From Wolfiporia cocos (taxonomy: Eukaryota > Basidiomycota > Agaricomycetes > Polyporales > Phaeolaceae), in the NCBI GenBank assembly GCA_029448655.1, contig JACCLO010000001.1, forward strand, positions 4,340,001-4,404,000: a stretch of DNA of 64,000 nt, in the 5' to 3' direction. Shown here in pieces: positions 55,503 to 64,000 of this stretch. The position numbers and the translations under genes were made by a program. Within the stretch, counting starts at the first letter, position 1. Every line of letters begins with the position of its first letter. The notes below the pieces were generated by a model. That model ran no database searches. It saw only the letters and a list, made by a program, of their open reading frames with translations, and was not told the origin of the DNA.

Positions 55503-57130
55503 TCAATCGCCTTCCGTCATGAGCCACTTAGCGAAGTCGTCCAATCTCTTCTTCTCCCCTTCATCTCCACCATTCTCCAGATGGTCGTCGGCACTTCGCT
55601 CAAAGCGTTGTTTGCCCGCATATAATGAGGCTTCAATCCGTCGCCCAGCGAAAAACCGGCCATTCATTTTCTGCGGGACGAAGTTAGTCTCGAAAGACCT
55701 CGATTAGTGACTACGTACAATTACACAGGCTTGAGCACTTAGCGGATCCCGGAACTTGACGGTCATAACGCCCTCAGGCTCTTTCTGTAACGAGTGTGGA
55801 TGAAAGACACCCTTGGAATGCAAACAGGATCCTTACGTCATATAGTACAACATTTGTCACTTCACCTAGTGTAGAGCACTCCTCTCGAACATCCTCCTTG
55901 AGGTCGAGCAACAAAGACGCATCCTCTTCCAGTTCTTGCAGCGTGAACATGCGCTTCAGAACAACTACCCTGCTATTCTTATTTGTGACCGGGGCCTTGT
56001 CCTCTTCTGTAATCGATGGCCCGAAGCCATCTTCGTCGTCCCACTCTCCTAATTTTCTGAATGCGCAGATGGAGCATATCAGCTGCTCAATATGCTGCTG
56101 TAGGCGGAGAGTAACGCACTTCTGCATCTTCCCGATTCTCTTTGTCGCTCTCTTCTTGTCCATCACCGTTTTCCGCGGCTTCGCCTCCCCATTACCGTCT
56201 TGCTTTTCGTGCTTATGCTTGAACTCTGCCCGCTGGACGCGCATCCGCGTACTCGGGTCGCCAATGCGGAGCTCGTCATCGTCCAACAGAGTCACAGCAA
56301 GGTCGACCGACTCTTCCTTGAAGTACACGACGAGTGCCTCCCCGCTGAACGAGCCGTCCTCGCGCGCATACAGCTTCACCTTCGGCGCGCCCTCGTCGTC
56401 CTCCTCGATCAGCCCAAACTTCGAGAACCGGGCGACGAGCTCGTCCGCCTCCGTGTCCAGCGGCAGCCCGGTCACATACACCGCGGTGTTCTTCGACTTG
56501 CGCTCGGCCTGCGCCTGCGCGTCGCCCTTCTTGCCACGCTTCGCCGCAGGGCCCGTGCTTGTGCCGACTGTGCTGGAGGTGTAGTCCTCGGGTTCCTTGC
56601 GCTTTTTAGTGCGTTTGAGGACGGGAGCAGCGGGAGTCTATGTGCGTGCGTGCGTGAAAAGATAGCGCGAGGGAGCAAGGTAGGACAGGAGCGAATGGGG
56701 CTGCAATCAATGGACAAATGAGAAGAGAACACCACGCGGGGGTGCTCACCTCTTCATCTACTCCTGCAACGGAATAGGCAGCCTGCTGCGCCTTTACAAG
56801 CTCCTCGTCGACCTGATTGCCACGAGATCGTCGTTAGTACATACTCGCTCACTACGCGATAGACGAACATACCACGGGTACCCACGCGCCCTTCGCGGCA
56901 TCATACTCCAGTTCGCTACCGTCGTCGTTTTCGAACCTCCATGTCCCTGATGCACGGTCGAAGTGCACGCGTGGGTCCTCAGCGAATGCTGCTTGCTGCG
57001 CCGAGGCTGAAGAGCCCGCCACTACTGAAGGGGGCGCCGCACTAGACCGTGCGTCCGGTGCAGACATTTCTTGCAGTTGTGTAGGATCAGTAATTGTTGG
57101 TGGCGGCAAGAGCGGGGAGATGGGAGTCAA
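55503..57130 (-). CDS. CUS2: Tat-SF1/CUS2-like U2 snRNP splicing factor
   Basis: Six exons on the minus strand (56873-57130, 56750-56812, 56120-56637, 55837-56056, 55719-55784, 55503-55670) give 430 residues. Starting at the internal Met (MSAPDARSS, near 57067) would give about 409. The N-terminus has a small repeat-like GTWRFENDDGSELEYDAAKGAW segment with aromatic residues (described here by part). The first RRM follows, with RNP2 VYVTGL and RNP1-like SFSGEALVVYF, then a Lys-rich linker with KKLGEWDDEDGFG. A second RRM of UHM type follows, with VVVLKRMFT, VTNVVLYD and NGRFFAGRRIEASLYAGKQ. The R-F-F and basic end are typical of UHM domains that bind SF3b155. The family (human HTATSF1, yeast Cus2) acts with U2 snRNA/SF3b in early spliceosome assembly in the nucleus. 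The tail ends KKRLDDFAKWLMTEGD. The gene is convergent with LSB6 (157 bp between stops). Confidence 0.9.
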
Positions 57131-57268
57131 AGTGTTGGTGAATGAACGGTCAATTCAATTGCCACTTGAGGTCATTCAGTATTTGTTCTTTAGCCACTCA
57201 GGTTCCATACAGGGCGCGGTATATCCGTCTCACATGTATAACAGCTCAATTCTACCATGAATGAAGAT

Positions 57269-57973
57269 CTACTTGTACAGCAGCATGGGGAAGTACGCGT
57301 GAGGATCATGCGGGGCATCCACAGCACGCTCTGGTGTCCAACGTTTGTTTGGGGTAGGAAGCGACGGTGGCAGCTTAGACTCAGAGTACACCTTAGCGGC
57401 CGTAGAGATGGTAGCGATAGCTTCAGTGAGGTCTAGTGGCTGCTGCGAGGTTGTCGGAACAGAGGACTTGTCGGTCTCCTGGCCCTCAACAGGTGCAGCG
57501 ACTCTGCAAGTGTATGAGAACACTTGCTAATATATCGCGAAGTGAAATCATACGCACGCTTGCGCCTGAGAGTGCTGAATCAACAGAGACGACAGCTCGG
57601 TCTGGGTGACGACAGAAAGCTGAGGGTATGCCCGTCGCACATCCCGTTTCCAGTAAGGGTTCTGAGCGGGGTCGGACGCTAACGGAAACGTCAACGCGAC
57701 GCTGGCAACCGCTGGAATTCGCAGAACTTACCCTTCGTCGCGGGCGTCGAGTACCTCTCTGGCCTCGAGCCAGGAGGAGGGTACCGATGGATACCCTGGA
57801 TAGGCAGACCGCTAGAGATCTCGGGGTTCACGACAACAGCATCCCCTACGGTACGCGATCGGCATATGCGATAAAAGCAAGCTGGATATTACCAGTTACG
57901 CACTAAACTTCTTCCAGAACCCCTTGGGGCTGAGATGATAGCGAGTGTGGTCCGCGAATTTGCGAGTCGCCAT
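57269..57973 (-). CDS. Complex I (NADH:ubiquinone oxidoreductase) 21 kDa subunit-like
   Basis: Four exons on the minus strand (57904-57973, 57732-57845, 57558-57678, 57269-57503) give 179 residues. The N-terminus MATRKFADHTRYHLSPKGFW-KKF and the following AVVVNPEISSGLPIQGIHRYPPPGSRPERYSTPATK, NPYWKRDVRRAYPQLSVVTQ and TELSSLLIQHS match what I remember of the fungal 21 kDa accessory subunit of mitochondrial complex I, including the late AVDAPHDPHAYFPMLLYK ending. It is an accessory subunit in the inner membrane with no redox centre of its own. The gene is small and compact, with introns of 54-58 nt. It lies 138 bp downstream of the splicing factor's start on the same strand, and about 300 bp from the hAT element on its promoter side. 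The family assignment is by motif memory, and the gene model is internally consistent. Confidence 0.85.
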
Positions 57974-58266
57974 GGCTGGGTCAACGCTGCCGGCGATACA
58001 GTCAAGCTTGAAGTACTGGCTTGGTCACGTGTGAGTAGCCTTTCCTGTCTGCCAGTGCCAGTGCCACAGTCACACGCCACATTCATGCCACTTGCACTTG
58101 CCTAAGCTCACCTGAGTAGCGATGGCTAACCGTGACCCGACATCGCCGATAGTCGACATGCGTTTATACGTGCATGCATAAGCTTTCGCGTAGATCGTCA
58201 GCTATGTGGAAGGCTCGAGAGCTTGTGCGGAAACGGCGAGTCTGCATCCTTTGTGCTTTTCACAGA

Positions 58267-58274
58267 CGTTGAAT
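58267..58274. repeat. Left target-site duplication (CGTTGAAT)
   Basis: CGTTGAAT directly abuts the left end of the hAT element and is repeated at 59228-59235 after its right end. An 8-bp duplication is diagnostic for hAT-superfamily insertion. Confidence 0.9.
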
Positions 58275-59227
58275 TAGTGTTGCCGAAGTTCAGTTCGGTT
58301 CAGGTTCAGGGGGGTCTAGGGCTGAACCTAGAACCGAACCAACTGCAGGGAGCCTGAACCTGAACCTGGACCTGGACTGAACCTGCTGAACCGGTTCATC
58401 AGGTTCGGTTCATGGTTCGAACTAGGTTCGAACCGCTAGGTTACTTGCTTTTATAGAGTGCAAAAATAATAATTTGGACACCAACTTTGTGTACCTTTCT
58501 ATGTATACCAATTGTCTACCTCATTCCCGGCACTATTAACCCACTAAAGTAACCACACCTCAAGTTCTGCAGTGCCTCCATTTGGTGTCTATTGGGCTGC
58601 TGCATTCCAATGTGGCTCTTAGTCTTGATTAGAGTGGTAAACATAACTTTTTGATGCATAACAATCACCCAAGGCAGCCAATTTGAGCAGTTCAGTAATC
58701 AGAGTTCATGAGTGTGAGTTAGCCTGAGGCAAAGCTCAATAACAAAACATTCTTAGACAACTCTGTATATAACCTAGGATCATGGATATGAAGTGAAATA
58801 TTATCTTCTACATTTCTTACTTCATCTGACAGCAACAAATGCAGCCCAATGCCACAGAAAGCATGGTAATCCCAACATGGGGTTGAGCCCTTGCCATATT
58901 GGGAGACTACAGGATATGAGTGTTGATGCTTGCTATGGTGAAGCCAGCTGTACATAACTTACTGCAACAACACTATAGCAAAGATGGCAAGAACATAATC
59001 ATAATATATGCTTATCCACCAGTGACTACACATAATATGTTAATGCTAAGTGGTTCAAGGTTCAGTCCAGTTCGAACCTGGTTCAAGGGTACCCATGGCC
59101 CCCCTGAACCAAGAACCGAACCTTGATGTCCTACCCTGAACCGGACCTGGACTGAACCTGAACCTAGGTTCGGTTCAGGCGGTTCAGGTTCTGAACCTTG
59201 GTTCTGAACTGAACTTCGGCAACACTA
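58275..59227. mobile_element. Non-autonomous hAT element (953 bp)
   Basis: The element is bounded by perfect 22-bp terminal inverted repeats beginning TAGTGTTGCCG (58275-58296 and 59206-59227) and flanked by the 8-bp duplication CGTTGAAT. A TAG-type end with an 8-bp duplication is characteristic of hAT transposons. Both subterminal regions (about 58297-58440 and 59050-59205) are packed with GGTTCAGG/CCTGAACC words in both orientations, and they share an 18-bp direct block at 58368-58385 and 59143-59160. Such subterminal repeats usually bind the transposase. The 600-bp interior is AT-rich and has no transposase-like frame. The element would need a transposase supplied by another hAT copy. The perfect repeats and duplication suggest a fairly recent insertion. 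It lies between the complex I gene and NHA1 without breaking either. Confidence 0.92.
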
Positions 59228-59235
59228 CGTTGAAT
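59228..59235. repeat. Right target-site duplication (CGTTGAAT)
   Basis: This is the partner of the duplication at 58267-58274, immediately after the right terminal inverted repeat of the hAT element. Confidence 0.9.
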
Positions 59236-59973
59236 GTTGGATATCTGCTCGCTGTTACATAGTAAGCAGAGCTGTCTATATATATAGATAAATATCTACG
59301 AACTTCTCATGTTTGGATGAAGGAAATTGTAGTAGCTCAAGGCCATGTGTTGCCTCCACTCAACGCCACAAGTTTTGAAATTCATAAGCAGCCACCCCGC
59401 GGAGTCTCGACCAAATTACTATCATTCTGACACATGTATGGCAGCTACGACTATTTCCATAAGACTTCTAGAGCAGTCATAGAGCCACAGAGGTCCGTCG
59501 GTCCTTTTCGTGGCCCTTTCACGTCTGCAAGAGCCGCAAGTTACGCCATAATGTTCTTCGTGCGCCGGAACCAGAAATACCGCCAGAATATTGCGAGCTG
59601 GATGTACCATAATTAGTCCTCACACTTCTACCAGCCACAGAATATGCGACATACATCGCACTTTGCGGAGCTGGCACAAACGAGCTTTACATGCTGAAAA
59701 TCTTGCGCTCTTTGCACGTCTTTGAGAGCGATGAGCTACCCGGACATCTCGCACTCTACGCACGTATGCCTGAAAGCGCGTAGGGAACCCGGATGTTGCT
59801 AGTAAGAAAGTTCGCGGACACCCACTCTTTCGCGCTATGACCTCATGCATTCTATGGATTCTATGACGTGTAGCTATTTCTAATCGTTCATTTGCACCCA
59901 CTAACAACATAATGTCCCTCTTACACTTTCGCAGCTTGAACCAACGTGACCCCGACGGAGCCACCAGCCAATG
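59236..59973. other. Intergenic region between hAT element and NHA1
   Basis: It holds the 3' side of NHA1 and ordinary intergenic sequence. Frames on both strands (minus 59620-59964, plus 59434-59616) show no similarity that I know. Confidence 0.4.
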
Positions 59974-62533
59974 TTATTGGGCAGAAGGGAAGTGCACCAT
60001 CTTTTGCTGAGCGGCAGCTCCCGCATTCCCGGTGTCAGCCGCGCTCGGTGTGAACGTCGCGACATCGGCGATGTCAATAGAGCCACGGCGGGAGGGAGTG
60101 CCAATGGACGTGTTCATGTTAACTGGGAGAAGATCGCGACGGCCATTTAGCGAGGAGATGCCGCGGGCGGTGCTAGTAATTGTGTCGAATCGTGCTATCT
60201 GGACCTACGACGCTGGGGCTTTAGCTTCTCCCAGATACGAAATTGCACAGCTACAAACCTCGCCGTTGTTAGCTGGAGTCGCTGCATCCCTGACAAACTG
60301 AGTGGTGGTGGAGTCGTTGGCTGCGCTCGGCGATGTAGTCTCGGCAATAAAGGAATGCACGTTGACATCACGAGAGATAACCTCTCCTTCGTTGTTCTCC
60401 ACCACGTAGACATCCATCTTGACGTTCTCGGTACCTGCAAGCTGCTGTTCAACATCCGCCTGTGGCCGTACAGAGCCTGGTGCTGAAGCTCTGCGAACGC
60501 TTGTGAGCCATTCAGGTCCCGTGTTACGTAAGGTCAAGGTGCGCGACATGGAGATGGTGTGGACGTATGTGTTCTTTCCTAGACTGAAGAAAGGGATCGA
60601 GAGGCCATCTGGAGATATGGCAGGATGAGACCAAATGGGAGACGATGTTGTGGAATAGCTCACGGATTGTGATGGAGCCAAGCACTACAAACGAAACAAT
60701 CGTCTGCAGTGTAGCGGCCAGGTGCTCTGCCTGATCCTGAGGAGGATTCTGGGGAGTAGGGAGCCTGGTCAGAGCCAGAGTGGAGATGAAGACCGCCCCA
60801 ACACCCATCTGTGAATCAGATGTCAGATTCTCGAGATGGGTGGCGCAATGACAGAACATACGGGACCTACAAGGCAGTCAGAGAAATGTGACAAGATATT
60901 CCGAGAGAGCACGTACCGAAGTGTCCAGAGAACAGCGCCTCGCGCCAGTTCGAAATCTCCGGTACCCATTTATACAGCAGCAGCAACGGCGGGATCCGTC
61001 TCAAGCAAAGGATCGCAACGACCAGCACAATGAGTCTCCACGGAGTGATACCCAGCTCCGGCGAGTTGAACTGATCAAACGGCAGCCATGCTCCGATATA
61101 CACGAAGCAGGCACAATTCAGCAGCGTGTCGATAACAGAGGAGAATACTTCGTTCTCGGTCTGGTCATTAAAGTAGCCATCCCAACTGATGGCAGTGCCT
61201 GTGAAGCAGCTCGAGTCGATGAATGCAACGAGTCCGTCAACTGAAGGTGACATACCTGCAGCAAATGCTGCCAGCAGATCATCACTTCCGATAGTGCTGC
61301 AGATACCAATAGTGAACAGTGCCAGTGCGAGGTACTGCGCGACATAGGATTCGCGATTGATAAATCCTCTGCGGTGAGATAGCCTCATCAACTTGCAGAA
61401 CAGCTGCCCTGTGAAGGTTAATATGAGTTTTAGTCTGTACATAAACGTGGGATCAAGCTTGACCCAACACAGCGCCAAGGAATGTGCCCAAAATGACTTG
61501 GTCTGCGCATTGTGAGAGAGTTAAGGTAACGCTGAGACGGCATATAGTATGTAGCAAGACGCACAAAGCCATCCGATGAGGAACCAATCACCAACGGCCT
61601 CGCGACGAGAGTGGTCTATTGAGAGGTAGATTGAAATGCTAAGGAAAGGATAAGCAAGACCATCATTCGCGGCAGATTCTGCCGACAAAATGCGACGCAG
61701 ATTCAAGGGTACATGATTGACGGCCCATTTCCCACCTGGGGAGAAATTACAATATCAGAGGCCATGCACGACCCATGTGATTAAATGAAACACGCACCGA
61801 CGATGGTGGCACAGATGATGGGATCAGTGGGGGTCAGGCACGCGGCAACCACGAGTGCAGAAATGTATGTATATCCTGGGAACAAGCCATAGATCACACC
61901 TGCCGCGTCGAATTGTACATGGAGTTCTTCATAGTGGATAATCTTACCTCTCACCTGCAACAATTACCCAGCCAAATGCCATTGTCGGTACGACCATTGC
62001 GAGAAGACCCTTGGCATGATCTGCCATGTAGGACTCTGGTAGTTCAACTCCGATTGCGAACAAGCCTGTCGCGAGAACGATCCGCATGATTTCTAGAGTG
62101 ATTGTGCTCGTGTGGCTGCCCCAGGATCGGGGATCAAAGGCATTGGCACAATGTGGTCCGATGAGAATGCCGAATGCGGTCCCGAGCACAACTTCATTAA
62201 CGTATAACTGAGTACATTTCTCAGTAGCGAATCTATGAACGATACTAGACAATGATAGTTACCTTCTCCTTCACTAGCAAGGATACCAGACTAAACTGAA
62301 TTGAATATGTCAGCGGGTGGGCGAGAACGACGGCATTATTGCCAATCGTCCGTGCACCGGCAAAATTTCAACGCAACTGTTGCCGAACGCAGGATGACTG
62401 GCACACGCTCGAGTAGACTTACCACAACGGCAAATCCGCCCAGGACGATGTATGCCAGGCTTGGATCACTAATCTGTGAAACGAGTTCGTGAATTGGATG
62501 GGTGACATGATAGCGTACGAACTTGCAAGACAT
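59974..62533 (-). CDS. NHA1: Plasma-membrane Na+/H+ antiporter
   Basis: Twelve exons on the minus strand (62423-62533, 62263-62295, 61955-62207, 61798-61899, 61565-61735, 61464-61502, 61259-61408, 60917-61201, 60862-60866, 60664-60808, 60259-60608, 59974-60198) give 622 residues. This is a fungal CPA1-type antiporter (Nha1/Sod2 family) that exports Na+ or K+ in exchange for H+. The N-terminus DPSLAYIVLGGFAVVFSLVS leads into LYVNEVVLGTAFGILIGP. Further motifs are MRIVLATGLFAIGVELPESYM, LTPTDPIICATIVGGKWA, LSAESAANDGLAYPF (the conserved Asn-Asp), the acidic pair in GSDDLLAAFAAGTAISWDG, and SGHFGPMGVGAVF. The last motif is assembled only if a 5-nt exon (60862-60866, GTCCC on the minus strand) is spliced between introns of 50 and 53 nt. 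The hydrophilic C-terminal tail of about 170 residues is much shorter than in yeast Nha1 and ends AAQQKMVHFPSAQ. All exon phases agree. Confidence 0.95.
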
Positions 62534-63003
62534 TTATCGTCATTTCGAGCAGAACTACAGAATGAATCTTCTCAGTGGGAACAGAAGTGGGAACAGAAGG
62601 ACACGAGTCAGCTCTAGGGTTGAGGTTGAGGACCGTTCGTATTCAGTGCGCGATCACAGTCACGGTATATATGCCTACTCGGAATCAGTGTACTGTACAC
62701 GCTGAACGCGCGCCACAGCCACGCTTGTACTTATGTAATCTGAAGGTGATCAAGAACGACAAGCGCAAAGCGGGAAATGGAAAATGATTCGTCAGCATAC
62801 CAGTCCGCAATGTGGACACCATTGAGGTCAGATGAAAGGAAGACCGCAGTCCTTCACTCTCAGCGGACGATCAGAGACAATTAAATAGACAGGACGTCGA
62901 TTACATATATATATAGCCACTCGAGTCCTCGATACAGATGAAAGCGCAAATACGGCAACGGAAACCAGTTCGTAGGTAGCGTCATTAATACTTACTGTAG
63001 CAT
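62534..63003. other. Intergenic region, NHA1 promoter side
   Basis: A 470-bp gap between the start of NHA1 and the end of the next minus-strand gene. A (TA)n-like stretch occurs at about 62905-62920. No coding signal is seen. Confidence 0.4.
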
Positions 63004-64000
63004 CTATAGCAACTTGGCCTCCCATTCCAGGAGAATAGTGATATCAAGCCAGACATCATCGTTCCGTGTCGGAGGCGGTAAGTCATAAGCTCCGGCTCGC
63101 GGTGTGACCGTGTCAGATCCAGATTCCGTGCTGGGAGGGGATGAGTGACGTGAAGAGTCAGCCAGCTGAAGCTGTGATCGTGCCGGCCTGCGCCAAAGCA
63201 TCCTGGCGATGTCCTCGAGGACGTCATCCCCGCCCGCTTGTCGTGAGGCATTCGTCTGAATACCGCTTTGTGGCGAGTGATGTGCGGCAGAAATCTCCAC
63301 TTCTGAGCGAAGGGCATCTTTCTCCGCATTGAACTCCGACTCGTCTCCGGGGTCGGCCCGCGAGCGGACCAGTCGGGCTTGTGTCGTCGCGGAGTCCTGA
63401 TCCAATTTCGCATCCGTTACTGGTACAACGGGCAGATAGGAAGGCTTCATACTTGATCAGTCAGTGGCTCCCAGCAAGCAAGTAGCTGCATGGACCGCCT
63501 ACCTCTTCGCGCGAGATGCCAGCAATCCGGCTCGAGTCGCCAATATCCGCGGAGATAATTGTGGCGTCAGCGGCCTCAACGGATGTCCCACCATGTCGGT
63601 GGGCGGTAGCTACAGTGCTGTCCACAGGCGTAGCGTCGACGGACGCGCTCGCCAGATGCGTGACGGCAGCGACAGTAGACTTTTTGATACCATATGCCTC
63701 GTCCAGCGTCATGCGCGCCGTGGACGGCATCATCTGGATGCGCATCGCGGAGAGATGAAAGGCGGGGTCCAAATGGTAGCAGCTCTGCCAAATCAGAGCG
63801 GGCGCAGAAGGGAGATTGCACTTCGTGGCCGTGCTACTGTTGCCATCAATGCTATTGTCGTAAGATACGACGTTAGGCGGCGTGAAAGCGGTATCAGAAG
63901 CGGATTGAATCGTCTGGGCTTTTGGCGGTCGCTTGGGTCGCCCGGGAGATGGGCAGGCGAGAGAGCTGGCGCTTGATGCTGATAGTATCGCCTGGGCTCG
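63004..64000 (-). CDS. Unknown Ser/Thr/Ala-rich protein, 3' part only
   Basis: A minus-strand gene runs in from beyond the window end. The visible exons are about 63503-64000 (open, incomplete) and 63004-63444, joined in phase across a 58-nt intron. The first visible part reads CNLPSAPALIWQSCYHLDPA, FHLSAMRIQMMPSTARMTLD, EAYGIKKSTVAAVTHLASAS. The second reads PSYLPVVPVTDAKLDQDSATT and ends NDDVWLDITILLEWEAKLL. The composition is hydrophilic and Ser/Asp/Arg-rich, with no membrane segment and no domain that I recognise. The start and most of the N-terminus are outside the window. The acceptor (AAG at 63445-63447 in minus reading) was chosen because it preserves the longer frame. Confidence 0.55.

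Overview
The window is nuclear DNA of a filamentous basidiomycete, most likely an Agaricomycete (a polypore-like wood decayer would fit, but that is inference). The signs are densely packed genes cut by many 47-60 nt GT-AG introns, a polyporopepsin-type aspartic protease, tandem Ser/Ala-rich 'glycopeptide' secreted proteins, an AreA-type GATA regulator and hAT-type transposon debris. Gene models below were built by hand from reading frames, splice signals and remembered protein families. For nearly every model the exon lengths add up to a multiple of three, which is an internal check and not transcript evidence.

Layout. 1-9 kb: a UPF0643-like gene on the minus strand (957-1849), then two large proteins of unknown function on the plus strand (2502-5076 and 5415-8989). 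9.5-15.7 kb: a small unknown gene divergent from YSH1/CPSF73 (pre-mRNA 3'-end endonuclease), then signal peptide peptidase. 17.1-18.6 kb: secreted aspartic protease. 18.6-23.1 kb: gene-poor. 23.2-26.8 kb: AreA-like nitrogen regulator. 27.8-30.5 kb: two head-to-tail copies of an unrecognised module, possibly one fused gene. 31.8-37 kb: Sec7-PH Arf exchange factor. 37.4-42 kb: two tandem secreted glycopeptide paralogues. 44.8-46.4 kb: TDT-family (SSU1/Mae1-like) transporter. 47-50.6 kb: gene debris, including a transposase zinc-finger relic and a cytochrome P450 5' fragment with an in-frame stop. 50.7-55.3 kb: C2H2 protein and type II PI 4-kinase (LSB6). 55.5-58 kb, minus strand: Tat-SF1/CUS2-like splicing factor and a complex I 21 kDa subunit. 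58.3-59.2 kb: a complete non-autonomous hAT element with 8-bp target duplication. 60-62.5 kb, minus strand: Na+/H+ antiporter NHA1. 63-64 kb: 3' part of an unknown gene that runs off the window.

Functionally this is an ordinary mixture: RNA processing (YSH1, CUS2), membrane traffic and lipid signalling (Sec7-PH, LSB6, SPP), ion and solute transport (NHA1, TDT), nitrogen regulation and secretion. No biosynthetic cluster or defence island is visible. The most unusual material is the duplicated unknown module at 27.8-30.5 kb, whose C-terminal motif has been re-amplified as a minisatellite. Next come the glycopeptide pair with a conserved His/Arg tail and 'DDGC' repeats, the hAT element built of GGTTCAGG-type subrepeats, and microexons of 5, 7, 14 and 16 nt in several genes.
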